This document shows, in pieces, positions 25,964 through 36,629 of a stretch of 64,000 nt of DNA. The first letter of the stretch is position 1, and each line of letters begins with the position of its first letter. A program made the position numbers and the translations under genes. Source of the stretch: Streptomonospora litoralis (GTDB lineage: Bacteria > Actinomycetota > Actinomycetes > Streptosporangiales > Streptosporangiaceae); assembly GCF_004323735.1 (NCBI RefSeq), contig NZ_CP036455.1, forward strand, positions 4,583,101 through 4,647,100, given 5' to 3'. The notes below the pieces were generated by a model. The model was given only the letters and a program-made list of their open reading frames with translations. It searched no databases and was not told the DNA's origin.

Positions 25964-27178
25964 TCATCTTGGGTGGCGCAGCAGCGGCGTTCCGGCCAGT
26001 GCCGCGGCGGCGCACAGGGCGAGGACGTAGACGATCACGCCGGGCCAGCCCACGGTGTCGTAGAAGACGCCGCCGAGCCAGCCGAAAGTGCTGGAGCCCA
26101 GATAGTAGGCCAATGTGTACAGGGCCGCGGCCTGGGCGCGCGAGACGGTGGCCCGCCGGCCGACCCACGCCGATGCGGTGGCGTGCGCGGCGAAGAAGCC
26201 GAAGGTGAACAGCAGGAGCCCGCCGATCACCGCGGCGAGCGAGGAGGCGAGCAGCACGGCGGCGGCGACGGCCATCGCCGCCACGCCGCACAGCAGGACG
26301 GCGCGGCGCCCGGCGCGCTCGGTGGCGCGGCCCGCCGCCGCCGAGCCCGCGGTACCGGCGAGGTAGGCGACGAACAGGAACGCCACGAGGGTCTGGGACA
26401 GGTCGAAGGGCGGCCCGGTCATCCGGAAGCCGAGGTAGTTGTAGACGGTGACGAACGCGCCCATGAGGAACAGCGCCTGGCAGTAGAGGGCGAGGAGTCC
26501 GGGGTCGCTGACGGCGGAGCGCAACCGCCGGGCCAGACCGGGCCCCGCGGAGTCGCGGCGTTTGGGGACGAACCCGCGGGTGCGGGGGACGGCGGCGACG
26601 AAGACGACGAGTGCGGCGAGCGCGAGCAGGGAGTCGGCGGCCACGCCCCAGCGCCAGCCGCCGATGTCGGCCACGGCGCCGGCGACCAGGCGCCCGCTCA
26701 TGCCGCCGACCGTGTTCCCGGCGATGTAGATACCGGCGACGCGGGACAGGTGGGCGTGGTGCACCTCCTCGGCGAGGTAGGCCATCGCGACGGCCGGAAC
26801 CCCGCCCAGCGCGGCGCCTTGGATGCCGCGCAGCGCCAGCAGCGTCCACATGTCCGGAGCGAAGGGCGCCACCAGCCCCAGGGCGGTGGAGACGGTCAAG
26901 GCGACGGCCATCACCCGCACCCGTCCGATGCGGTCGGCGACGCCGCTCCACACGAGCACGAACACGGCCAGCCCGCCGGTGGCGAAGGACACGCTCAACG
27001 CGACCTGGGAGGCCGACGCGGAGAAGCTGTCGGCGAGCCCGGGCAGGACCGCCTGGACCGCATAGAGCTGGGCGAAGGTGGCGATCCCCGCGGCGGTCAT
27101 CGCCACGACGATCCGCCGGTATCCCCCGCTGCCCGCCCGGTGCCCGGACCGGCTGTCTACCGCAGTCCCCTCATCCAC
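25964..27178 (-). CDS. MFS transporter
   Basis: 404-aa major facilitator protein with about 12 hydrophobic helices. The first helix is MTAAGIATFAQLYAVQAVLP, the loop 2-3 signature is WSGVADRIGRVRVM, and the symmetrical loop in the second half is GRATERAGRRAVLL. Related to the YnfM/Ara-type exporters that work as drug or metabolite efflux pumps. GTG 27178 is chosen because the next in-frame ATG lies inside helix 1; the ribosome-binding site is weak. 160 bases separate it from the next MFS gene upstream. Confidence 0.87.
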   Translation of the reverse strand: MDEGTAVDSRSGHRAGSGGYRRIVVAMTAAGIATFAQLYAVQAVLPGLADSFSASASQVALSVSFATGGLAVFVLVWSGVADRIGRVRVMAVALTVSTALGLVAPFAPDMWTLLALRGIQGAALGGVPAVAMAYLAEEVHHAHLSRVAGIYIAGNTVGGMSGRLVAGAVADIGGWRWGVAADSLLALAALVVFVAAVPRTRGFVPKRRDSAGPGLARRLRSAVSDPGLLALYCQALFLMGAFVTVYNYLGFRMTGPPFDLSQTLVAFLFVAYLAGTAGSAAAGRATERAGRRAVLLCGVAAMAVAAAVLLASSLAAVIGGLLLFTFGFFAAHATASAWVGRRATVSRAQAAALYTLAYYLGSSTFGWLGGVFYDTVGWPGVIVYVLALCAAAALAGTPLLRHPR

Positions 27179-27338
27179 ACGTCCGACGTTAGCCGCCGCG
27201 AAACGCGCGACCGGCGGCGCACCCGGCGGCGCGCGATCCTTCGCGGCGGAAATCCCGGAAACCGTCCCTGAATCCGGGATCCCCCGCGAAGGCCGGAGGC
27301 CGGGCTGCACGGGTCGGCCTGAGAGGACCGCCCGGCCG

Positions 27339-28586
27339 CTACCGGGCGGCGGCACGCCGCGAGCGGCCGCCGGAGAGCAGCGCCGCCGCGGCTCCCGCCA
27401 GCAGGACCGCCGCGAACAGGCAGCTCAGCGCCGTGAATCCGAGCCCGGATGCGCCGGCCACCACGGGCGCCGCGGCGCTGGAGCCGATGTAGAGCCAGAA
27501 GCCGTACATCGCACCGGCACCGGCGACGTTCTCACCGGCGGCGACCGTACTCGCCTGCATCGCCGCGGGCGCGGCCACCGCTGTGGCCAGCACGAACCCC
27601 GCGACGAGCAGGGTGAACAGCGCCACCGAGCCCAGCGGCACGGACAGGCCGGCGGCCGCGAGGAACAGTGCGGCGAACGCGACGCTCAGGGCGAGCCGCT
27701 GCACCGGCGAGAATCGCGACAGCAGCGGCGTGACCAGCGGGGCGATCGCGATCGCGGGCAGTCCGCCGGCGCGCAGCGCGAGCAGCGCGCCGTCGTCGGC
27801 GGCCACACCGAGCGGATCGGCCAGCCGGATCGCCGCGTACAGCCCGACGAAGGCGAACAGCAGAGTGAGGGCGACCAGGTAGAGGGGGATGAGTGCAGGC
27901 TGTACCGCCGCGCGCAGCAGACCGCGGTAGGCGCCGGCCGGCGAGACGGTGCTGCCGGGCCGGTCGGGCACCAGCACGTAGCGGGCGGCCACGGCGACGA
28001 CGGCGGTGACCGCGGCCGAGGCGAGGAAGACGGTCTGCCAGTCCCAGCGGGCGGCGAGGAGCTGGGCGGCGACTTGTGCGACGACCGCAGCCGCCAGGAA
28101 CGAGCTGGTCAGCGCCGTGAAGGCGAGCGGCCTGCGGTGTGCGGGGATGTTGCGGGTCAGGTAGGCGATCGCGGTGGGTGCGAACGCCGCGGCCGCGCAG
28201 CCCTGGAGGAGGCGGGCGGCGATGACCGCCTCGATGGTCGGCATGAATGCGGTGACGGCGGCGAACAGAGCCGTGGCGGCGGTCCCGCCGACGATGAGCC
28301 GCCGGTAGCCCAGGCGCGGCCCCAGCGGACCGAGGACGAGGAAACCCAGCGCGTAGGCGGCACCGAATGCGGTCACCGCCCAACTGGCCTGGGCGACGGT
28401 GGAGCCGGTGGAGTCGGCGACCGCCGAGAGCAGCGGCAGCGCGAGGTAGAGCTGGCCGATCACGGCGAGCGCGGCCGCCGAGATCACCAGGATCTGCCAA
28501 GTCATGCGCGGCGCGGACGCGGCCGCGGGCGCCCCGGATAAGGACGCCCCGGCCGGACGCGCGACGGTGGTCTGGTCGGTGGACAT
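27339..28586 (-). CDS. MFS transporter, TetR-controlled
   Basis: 415-aa, about 12 hydrophobic helices, same YnfM-like subfamily as its downstream neighbour (LGPLGPRLGYRRLIV signature loop; LLQGCAAAAFAPTAIAYL in helix 4-5). The ATG at 28586 has GGGGG immediately upstream. It is divergent from a TetR gene with only 54 bases between the two starts, and an inverted repeat sits in that gap, so export is most likely repressed by that TetR protein and induced by its substrate. The two adjacent MFS genes may be a duplication or a pair. Confidence 0.88.
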   Translation of the reverse strand: MSTDQTTVARPAGASLSGAPAAASAPRMTWQILVISAAALAVIGQLYLALPLLSAVADSTGSTVAQASWAVTAFGAAYALGFLVLGPLGPRLGYRRLIVGGTAATALFAAVTAFMPTIEAVIAARLLQGCAAAAFAPTAIAYLTRNIPAHRRPLAFTALTSSFLAAAVVAQVAAQLLAARWDWQTVFLASAAVTAVVAVAARYVLVPDRPGSTVSPAGAYRGLLRAAVQPALIPLYLVALTLLFAFVGLYAAIRLADPLGVAADDGALLALRAGGLPAIAIAPLVTPLLSRFSPVQRLALSVAFAALFLAAAGLSVPLGSVALFTLLVAGFVLATAVAAPAAMQASTVAAGENVAGAGAMYGFWLYIGSSAAAPVVAGASGLGFTALSCLFAAVLLAGAAAALLSGGRSRRAAAR

Positions 28587-28599
28587 GCCCCCATAAAAA

Positions 28600-28615
28600 C
28601 CAACCAAATAGTTGG
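28600..28615. promoter_or_regulatory. Inverted repeat between MFS and TetR genes
   Basis: CCAAC-CAAATA-GTTGG, with perfect 5-bp arms, occupies the centre of the 54-base divergent promoter region 28587-28640. The TATGATG just before the TetR start could be its -10. Typical placement for a TetR operator controlling both genes. Confidence 0.55.
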
Positions 28616-28640
28616 GTGTCAATTCGGTATGATGTGGCGC

Positions 28641-29267
28641 ATGACACCTAGGGACAGCGCGGCCACCCGCCGCAAACTGCTGGAGGCGGGGCGCGAGGAG
28701 TTCGCCGAGCACGGCATCGCCGGCGGCCGGATCGACCGCATCGCGGCCGCGGCGGGCGTGAATAAGGAGCGCGTCTACGGCCACTTCGGCAGCAAGGAGA
28801 AGCTGTTCCAGGCGGTACTGGAGGCGGTGAAGGCCGAGCACGCGGCGGCGCTGCCCACGCCGGGCGAGGACGTCGGCGAGTGGGTCGGGCGGCTCTTCGA
28901 CGCCCACGCGGCCAACCGCACGATGGTGCGGCTGACGATGTGGGAGGCGCTCTACTTCGAGGACCGCCCGCTGCCCGAAGACGAGGCCCGCTCCGACATC
29001 TACGCGGCCAAGGTGCTGGCCTTGGCGCGCACTCTGGGCGTGGAGCCCGACAGCGGCGTCGCAATGACACTGCTTTCGTTGATCGGGCTGGGCTCGTGGC
29101 CGTCCTCGATGCCGCAGATGGCGCGGCTGATCGTGGGGCCCCGGGTACTCACCGCCGCCGGCCACGCCGATCTGCGCGCGCACATCGTGCGCCTGGCCGA
29201 CGCCGCCGTCGAGGGCGCGGGCCACACCGCGGCGGGGGGCGGCGCGGGCGGCGAGCCGCCGCCCTGA
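28641..29267 (+). CDS. TetR-family transcriptional regulator
   Basis: 208-aa regulator; the helix-turn-helix is EHGIAGGRIDRIAAAAGVNK followed by ERVYGHFGSKEKLF (about residues 21-55). The rest is an all-helical ligand domain ending in a Gly/Ala tail. ATG 28641 gives the normal N-terminus (TPRDSAATRRKLL); ATGs at 28629 and 28632 are alternatives, and none has a good ribosome-binding site, so leaderless translation is possible. It is divergent from the MFS gene at 28586. Confidence 0.88.
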   Translation: MTPRDSAATRRKLLEAGREEFAEHGIAGGRIDRIAAAAGVNKERVYGHFGSKEKLFQAVLEAVKAEHAAALPTPGEDVGEWVGRLFDAHAANRTMVRLTMWEALYFEDRPLPEDEARSDIYAAKVLALARTLGVEPDSGVAMTLLSLIGLGSWPSSMPQMARLIVGPRVLTAAGHADLRAHIVRLADAAVEGAGHTAAGGGAGGEPPP

Positions 29268-29345
29268 TCCTCCCGTGCCCGCCGGACGCGGCGGCGGGCA
29301 CGGGACCGACGCAAACCAAGCTCCAACGATCAGGTTGGAAAGGCG

Positions 29346-30419
29346 TCAGGTCGAGGCCACCGCCACGACCTGGCCGGAGCGGGCGCTGCGGCGGGCGGCC
29401 TCGATGACCTCCAGGCCGTGGACGACCTCGTGCAGCTCCACCGGCAGCGGCTCGCCCTCGCCGACCGAGTCGCGGACCGCCTGGTAGAACGCCGGATAGT
29501 CGCCGCGCTCGCTGCGGACCGTACGGGACTCCCGATCAGTGCCCAGCCGCCCCCACGCGGACTCCGGCTCGACTCCCCAGTCCGGGGCGTCGGGCCGCTC
29601 GCCCGCCTCCAGCCGCTGCTCCTGGGAGTCCAGACCGTGGACGGTGAAGGCGGCCTCGTCGCCCAGCACCCGGAAGCGCGGCCCCAGTTGGGCGGCCACG
29701 GCACTCATCCACAGGTGCGAGCGCACCCCGCCGGAGTGGGTCAGCGCGAGGAAGGAGTCGTCGTCGGCGGCGGCTCCGCGCCGGGCGTCGAGTTCGGCGT
29801 AGACCGACTCCACCGGCCCGAACAGGTTCACCGCCTGGTCGATCAGGTGCGGCCCCAGGTCCCAGAGGACGCCCGCGCCCGCATCGGGGCTGCCGCTGTC
29901 GCGCCACGTGCTCTTGGCCTCGGGCCGCCACCGCTCGAACCGCGACTCGAAACGGTGCACGCGGCCGAGCGCGCCGTCGTCGACGAGCTTCCACAGCGTG
30001 AGGAAGTCGGCGTCCCAGCGCCGGTTCTGGTAGACGGTCAGCGCCTGGCCCAGTTGCCGGGCCTCCTCGGCCAACTCCCGCGCCTCATCCGCACCCAGCG
30101 CGAACGGCTTGTCCACCACCGCGGCGAACCCGGCGTTCACCGCGGCGCGGGCGAGCGGGACATGGGTCTCGTTGGGCGTGGTGACCACCGCGATGTCGAT
30201 GTCGCCGGTGCGCTTCCACAGTTCGTCGGCGGAAGGGATCACCTCGGCCCCGGGGTAGCGCTTGCGGACCGCTTCCTGCCGCTCGGGGTTGCCGGTCACC
30301 ACCGCCGCCAGCCGCAGCCCGGGTGTGGCGTCGACCAGGGGAGCGTGGAACACCTCCCCGCCCTTGCCGTAGCCGATGACGGCGACCTGGAGTTCTCGTT
30401 CGTCGTTCGCAGAGGTCAT
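29346..30419 (-). CDS. Gfo/Idh/MocA-family oxidoreductase
   Basis: 357-aa NAD(P)-dependent dehydrogenase acting on a sugar, inositol or related compound. Rossmann motif VAVIGYGKGGEVFHAPLV (about residue 12), VVTTPNETHVPLARAAVNAG, and the catalytic lysine motif VVDKPFALG (E-K-P in most members; here D-K-P). The C-terminal domain has WDLGPHLIDQAVNLFG, typical of the YdgJ-like subgroup. ATG 30419; the frame continues upstream but through non-coding-like sequence. Stands alone between a TetR gene and a toxin-antitoxin pair. Confidence 0.9.
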   Translation of the reverse strand: MTSANDERELQVAVIGYGKGGEVFHAPLVDATPGLRLAAVVTGNPERQEAVRKRYPGAEVIPSADELWKRTGDIDIAVVTTPNETHVPLARAAVNAGFAAVVDKPFALGADEARELAEEARQLGQALTVYQNRRWDADFLTLWKLVDDGALGRVHRFESRFERWRPEAKSTWRDSGSPDAGAGVLWDLGPHLIDQAVNLFGPVESVYAELDARRGAAADDDSFLALTHSGGVRSHLWMSAVAAQLGPRFRVLGDEAAFTVHGLDSQEQRLEAGERPDAPDWGVEPESAWGRLGTDRESRTVRSERGDYPAFYQAVRDSVGEGEPLPVELHEVVHGLEVIEAARRSARSGQVVAVAST

Positions 30420-30569
30420 GGGTTCCACGGTAGTGATCGGGCACCTCAACGCCTGCCAGCGCCCCGCAGCCGACACCACGGGACCGGATCTCGCCGTTAC
30501 CGGGACGATGCCTCGACGAGCCCGATACTCTCCTGCTACCTGACTACACAGCGACAGCGAAGGTGACCG

Positions 30570-30935
30570 ATGGCAGCACCGCTGGATCCGCTCGAACCGC
30601 CGGAGATCCCCGACAAGTCGGAGCGCATCGGGTTCGCCTGGCCCCTTGCCTCCCGATGCGCAATCACCTTGCCTACGGAGGTGTGGGAGTGGCTGGGGCT
30701 CGACCGTCCGGATGCCGTGGTCGATGTTCTCGGCCGCGCCGAGGAGATCGTCCTGCGTCCGCGTGTAGCCGTGCACCCCGACGACGCGTGGTTCTGGGAG
30801 GAAGGCCAGCAGCAGGCGGAGCGTGAGGTCGAAGCGGAAATCTCCGCCGGCGGGGTGGGGCCGGGCATGGCGCAGGAAGAGTTTCTCGCTCACTTGGACC
30901 GGCTGAGCTCCCGGCGTTCGGGGGATCCGCAGTGA
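30570..30935 (+). CDS. Probable antitoxin of a type II toxin-antitoxin pair
   Basis: 121-aa protein. Residues about 28-70 (RCAITLPTEVWEWLGLDRPD, EEIVLRPR) resemble the swapped-hairpin AbrB/MazE DNA-binding fold; the C-terminal half (AEREVEAEISAGG, EEFLAHLDRLS) is acidic and helical, as antitoxin tails that wrap the toxin are. ATG 30570 follows GCGAAGG. The stop overlaps the toxin start (GTGA), the usual TA arrangement. The family call is from pattern and context. Confidence 0.7.
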   Translation: MAAPLDPLEPPEIPDKSERIGFAWPLASRCAITLPTEVWEWLGLDRPDAVVDVLGRAEEIVLRPRVAVHPDDAWFWEEGQQQAEREVEAEISAGGVGPGMAQEEFLAHLDRLSSRRSGDPQ

Positions 30936-31249
30936 AGTCGGCCGTTACCGAGGCGTTCGACAGCGACTTTACCCGTCTCCCTCACGCACAGCAGCGTCGT
31001 TTGAAACGAGCGATCCGGGAAGAACTGGTTGCAGCCGTCGAGAACGGTGCCCTCGACGGCGACAGTCCGCGACCGCGGGCCCTCGGACTCCGGCTCCGGT
31101 CCGCCGACGGCGTCTATGCCATCACGTGGGATTTCGGGACGCGTGAGGCGCACGCCACCTTCCACCTGGCGAAGTGTGACGACGGGGAAGTCCTGCTCGT
31201 CTGGCGCCGGCTAGGAGACCACTCCGCCCACCCCCACCGGTCCCGCTGA
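30932..31249 (+). CDS. RelE-like toxin of a type II toxin-antitoxin pair
   Basis: 105-aa protein with the RelE/ParE pattern: helical FDSDFTRLPHAQQRRLKRAI, then LGLRLRSADGVYAITWDF, ATFHLAK and VLLVWRRLGDHSAH, where the core strands and terminal WRR-x-GDH are conserved. Such toxins usually cleave ribosome-bound mRNA. GTG 30932 overlaps the antitoxin stop by four bases. Convergent with lon, whose protease product is the classic degrader of antitoxins. Confidence 0.72.
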   Translation: MKSAVTEAFDSDFTRLPHAQQRRLKRAIREELVAAVENGALDGDSPRPRALGLRLRSADGVYAITWDFGTREAHATFHLAKCDDGEVLLVWRRLGDHSAHPHRSR

Positions 31250-31262
31250 ACGACGCGCAAGC

Positions 31263-31293
31263 GCGCATGGGCCGCCCTTCCGGGACGGCCCAT
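31263..31293. terminator. Bidirectional hairpin between toxin gene and lon
   Basis: Inverted repeat GCATGGGCCG (31263-31272) / CGGCCCATGC (31284-31293), extended inward by CCC/GGG around a TTCC loop with one bulged base. Sits between the convergent toxin and lon stop codons. Confidence 0.7.
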
Positions 31294-31329
31294 GCCTGCT
31301 TGCGGCTTGAGTTCTCGGTAATTCTTCGG

Positions 31330-33741
<2,412 letters not shown>

Positions 33742-33754
33742 CAGACCCTCCTTG

Positions 33755-33773
33755 TTGAGTCACTATCACTCAA
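33755..33773. promoter_or_regulatory. HAIR operator (HspR binding site) upstream of lon
   Basis: TTGAGT-N7-ACTCAA with N7 = CACTATC, perfectly symmetrical arms, matches the HspR-associated inverted repeat (CTTGAGT-N7-ACTCAAG) except for the outermost base pair. It starts 14 bases upstream of the lon start codon, overlapping the leader. In Streptomyces, HspR represses lon, dnaK and clpB through this element (established knowledge). Confidence 0.85.
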
Positions 33774-33857
33774 TAAACGAGAGTCCGCTTTTGTTCCCCC
33801 TGCTGTGTTCGCCGTCAGCGATGTTCTCACCGCCCCGGTTCCCGCCGCAGGCCACGG

Positions 33858-34205
33858 CTAGGCCAGCCCGAGCACCCGCCGGAGTCCTCTGTCGACGTCG
33901 TCCATGATGTCTTGGGGAAGCACCCCCACCGGCCCCGACAGTTCGTCCTTGCCCACCGTCGCCACGGCGGTGACGTTGACGACCGAGTCCTTGGGCAAGC
34001 AACCGGCGACCGAGGGGACGAAGACGTTACCCGGCATCGCGGCGAGTCTCGTGTTGGACGTGAGCACGACGACCAAGGCCGTAGCGAGCCCACTGGCATT
34101 GAACGCCTCGGACTGGACGACCAGCACCGGCCGTTCTTTTCCTGGACGACTCCCTACCGGACCCCCCAAGTCGACCCAATAGATCCCGCCACGGCGAATC
34201 ACCAC
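33858..34205 (-). CDS. PemK/MazF-type endoribonuclease toxin
   Basis: 115-aa protein with the MazF/PemK pattern: RRGGIYWVDLGGPVGSRPGK followed by ERPVLVVQSEAFN, then ATALVVVLTSNTRL, GNVFVPSVAGCLPKDSVVN and the C-terminal KDELSGPVGVLPQDIMDDVD. The conserved Arg in the first loop and Ser/Thr after strand 3 are present. Starts GTG-GTG at 34205 or 34202; the latter overlaps the antitoxin stop as GTGA. A single-strand mRNA interferase is the expected activity. Located just upstream of lon in the same direction; its end is 85 bases before the HAIR site. Confidence 0.88.
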   Translation of the reverse strand: MVIRRGGIYWVDLGGPVGSRPGKERPVLVVQSEAFNASGLATALVVVLTSNTRLAAMPGNVFVPSVAGCLPKDSVVNVTAVATVGKDELSGPVGVLPQDIMDDVDRGLRRVLGLA

Positions 34206-34444
34206 TCACCCGACGCATCGAGAATGCTGCGACGCCCCGCGGCGGCCGCAGCAGCGTTGGAATCGTCCTCACCGGAGAGGGCGATGGCTTCGTCGATTCG
34301 ACGCGACAACTCCGCGCTGTCCAACTCGTCCAAGTAGGATTGCGCGGCGCGGGAAAAGAATTCGGACCTACTCACATGCAGGTCGGCAGCACGCTGTTCC
34401 ACGCGCTCGAAGATCTCATCTGGAATCGATATCGCGGTCTTCAT
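34199..34444 (-). CDS. Ribbon-helix-helix antitoxin
   Basis: 81-aa protein; MKTAISIPDEIFERVEQRAA and HVSRSEFFSRAAQSYL form a ribbon-helix-helix DNA-binding domain (MazE/CopG type), and the Asp/Glu/Ala-rich tail likely contacts the toxin. It overlaps the MazF-type gene. Directly upstream is a tandem octamer with TATA-like content that it probably binds for autoregulation. Confidence 0.85.
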   Translation of the reverse strand: MKTAISIPDEIFERVEQRAADLHVSRSEFFSRAAQSYLDELDSAELSRRIDEAIALSGEDDSNAAAAAAGRRSILDASGEW

Positions 34445-34450
34445 ACATTT

Positions 34451-34468
34451 AGTATAACTCAGTATAAC
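34451..34468. promoter_or_regulatory. Tandem AGTATAAC sites upstream of the antitoxin
   Basis: AGTATAAC occurs twice (34451-34458, 34461-34468), spaced 10 bp centre to centre, in an AT-rich stretch 7 bases upstream of the antitoxin ATG. On the minus strand these read GTTATACT and can include the -10 box. Direct repeats one helical turn apart fit cooperative ribbon-helix-helix binding. Confidence 0.5.
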
Positions 34469-34516
34469 CCATGGACCAAGCGCTTGAACCTCGTCCCGCG
34501 CCCCAACCCTCGCCCT

Positions 34517-35173
34517 TCACCTCACCAACCCCGCCCGGTAGGCGATCACCACCAGTTGGGCGCGGTCGCGGGCGTGGAGTTTGACCATCGAACGGCTGAC
34601 GTGGGTGCGGGCCGTGGCCGGGGAGACGACGAGGCGTTCGGCGATCTCGGCGTTGGACAGGCCCTCGCCGACCAGGGCCAGGACCTCGCGCTCGCGTTCG
34701 GTCAACTCGCCCAGGTCCGGACGCGGCGAGCCGGACGGCGCGCGGGAGGCGAACGAGGCGATGACGCTGCGGGTGACCGAGGGCGACAGCAGCGACTCCC
34801 CCGCCGCGGCGAGCCGGATCGCGCGCAGCAGCTCGCCGGGGTCGCTGTCCTTGATGAGAAACCCGGCGGCGCCGGCGCGCAGCGCATCGAAGACGTACTC
34901 GTCCAGCTCGAAGGTGGTCAGCACCACGACGCGGGTGCCCGCCAGCCGGTCGTCGGCGGCGATCTCGCGCAGCGCGGCGATGCCGTCCATGCCGGGCATG
35001 CGCACGTCCATCAGGATGACGTCGGGGCGCTCGCGGCGCACCGTATGGACGGCCTCGCGCCCGTCGGCGGCCTCGCCCGCCGGCTCCATGTCGTCCTCGG
35101 CGTCGATCAGCACGCGCAGGCCCATGCGCACCAGCGCCTGGTCGTCGGCCAGCGCCACCCGGATCGTGCTCAC
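34517..35173 (-). CDS. NarL/LuxR-family response regulator
   Basis: 218-aa. Receiver domain about 1-120: VALADDQALVRMGLRVLI with acidic pocket, phosphoacceptor Asp in VILMDVRMPGMDG, Lys in GFLIKDSD. C-terminal LuxR helix-turn-helix LTEREREVLALVGEGLSNAE then IAERLVVSPATARTHVS. GTG 35173 overlaps the kinase stop (GTGA), so kinase and regulator are co-translated. It probably binds DNA as a phosphorylated dimer. No target gene is evident in the window. Confidence 0.93.
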   Translation of the reverse strand: MSTIRVALADDQALVRMGLRVLIDAEDDMEPAGEAADGREAVHTVRRERPDVILMDVRMPGMDGIAALREIAADDRLAGTRVVVLTTFELDEYVFDALRAGAAGFLIKDSDPGELLRAIRLAAAGESLLSPSVTRSVIASFASRAPSGSPRPDLGELTEREREVLALVGEGLSNAEIAERLVVSPATARTHVSRSMVKLHARDRAQLVVIAYRAGLVR

Positions 35174-36420
35174 CGCTCCCCCACCGGCAGCTCGGCGCGC
35201 ACCCGGAATCCGCCCTCGGCGCGCGAGCCCGCCGCGAGCCGCCCGCCCACGGCGCGGGCACGTTCGCGCATACCTGCGATCCCGCTGCCCTCCCGGTGGT
35301 CCGCGCCGGGGCGGGCCGGGCCGTCGTCGGTCACTTCCACGATGAGCTCCTCGGGCTGGTAGGCGATGACGACGGTGGCACCCGCGCCGCCGCCGTGCCG
35401 GACCGCGTTGGTCAGCGCCTCCTGGACGATCCGGTAGGCGGCGTGGTCGACCGCCGCCGGCAGCGCGGCCGGCTCCCCCTCGATGCGCACGGCGACCTTG
35501 CGGTCCGAGGAGTCGATACCCGCTGTGAGCTCGTCGAGACGGTCGAGGCCGGGCGCGGGCTCCCGCGAAGATGCGTCCGCCTGGGCGCCGTCGGCCGCGT
35601 GCGTCCCGGCCGGAGCGGGGTCGCCGCCGCCGTCGGGACTGCGGAAGACGGCCAGGGTGCCGCGCAGCTCCTCCAGCGCGTCCTTGCTGGTCTGGCGGAT
35701 GGCCTGCAGCGCCGGCTCGGCCTGTTCCGGCCGCTTGCCGAGCACGTGCAGGGCGACCCCGGCCTGCATGTTGATCACCGAGAGGCTGTGGCCGACGACG
35801 TCGTGCACCTCGCGGGCGATGCGCAGCCGCTCCTCGTAGGCCGAACGGCGCAGCTCCTGCTCGCGTTCGCGGCGCGCGTTCTCCCGCCGGGAACGCACGA
35901 TGACGCCCACCGCCGCAGGGGTGATCAGCACCGACAGGGTCGCGACGTACCCTGCGGCGGTCTCGGGATCCCCCAGCCCGAAGTAGGGGCGGTCGGCGTT
36001 GGCGGCCAGGAAAACCGGAACCGCGAGCGCCGTCCAGCCCAGCCACTTCCGCAGGGGCAGGGCCGATGCCAGCGTGTAGGTGAGCACCATGGGGCCGAGC
36101 CCGATCATGCCGCTCTGCGGAACCGTGAGCAGGAAGACGGCGACCGCCCCCAGCGCGCTCGCGAACGCCGCGCGAGGGTAGAAGCGCCGCAGGGCGACCG
36201 CCGCGGCGATCACGGCGATGCACGCATAGCCCAGCGGCGACAGGAGCGTGATCTCGGGTCCGCCGGCCGCCCACGGCGGCTCCCCTGGTCCGGGGCCGCC
36301 GGGCTGCCCCGCCGACCAACCGCCGCGGGTGTGCGCCGCGCCCAGCGTCAGTACGCCGACGACGAGCGCGACGGGGATGTCCAGGGCGAGGACTCGCGCT
36401 GTGCGTTGCTGCCGGCTCAC
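35170..36420 (-). CDS. NarL-type sensor histidine kinase (HisKA_3)
   Basis: 416-aa membrane kinase: five or six N-terminal hydrophobic helices (about 12-165), then the dimerisation/phosphoacceptor region with RIAREVHDVVGHSLSVINMQ (His about residue 203) and the ATPase lid motifs VQEALTNAVRHGGGA and GSGIAGMRERARAVGG. An Ala/Asp-rich insertion interrupts the segment before the ATPase. This is the DesK/NarQ-like class, with intramembrane or external stimulus sensing; the stimulus is unknown. Partner of the overlapping response regulator. Confidence 0.93.
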   Translation of the reverse strand: MSRQQRTARVLALDIPVALVVGVLTLGAAHTRGGWSAGQPGGPGPGEPPWAAGGPEITLLSPLGYACIAVIAAAVALRRFYPRAAFASALGAVAVFLLTVPQSGMIGLGPMVLTYTLASALPLRKWLGWTALAVPVFLAANADRPYFGLGDPETAAGYVATLSVLITPAAVGVIVRSRRENARREREQELRRSAYEERLRIAREVHDVVGHSLSVINMQAGVALHVLGKRPEQAEPALQAIRQTSKDALEELRGTLAVFRSPDGGGDPAPAGTHAADGAQADASSREPAPGLDRLDELTAGIDSSDRKVAVRIEGEPAALPAAVDHAAYRIVQEALTNAVRHGGGAGATVVIAYQPEELIVEVTDDGPARPGADHREGSGIAGMRERARAVGGRLAAGSRAEGGFRVRAELPVGER

Positions 36421-36546
36421 GCGTTCGACACTAGTCCGCGGCGGCGGCCGGCGGCGTCATCGCCGGTGCGTATTCCGCACTGCGGTCGCGGACGCAGAGC
36501 GAATCCGCCCGGCGCGTCCGCAGGCGGTGCGGCCGTCGCGCACATG

Positions 36547-36583
36547 CCGCGGCGGCGGGCGCCGGGACCGCCCGCCGCCGCGG
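36547..36583. terminator. GC hairpin downstream of the MHS permease
   Basis: 13-bp perfect arms CCGCGGCGGCGGG (36547-36559) / CCCGCCGCCGCGG (36571-36583) with an 11-base loop, 47 bases after the permease stop on the minus strand and before the sensor kinase start. No T-tract. Confidence 0.65.
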
Positions 36584-36629
36584 GTACCGGGGCCGGTGCG
36601 CGCCCCGGCGGATCCCCGGCACGTCTCGT

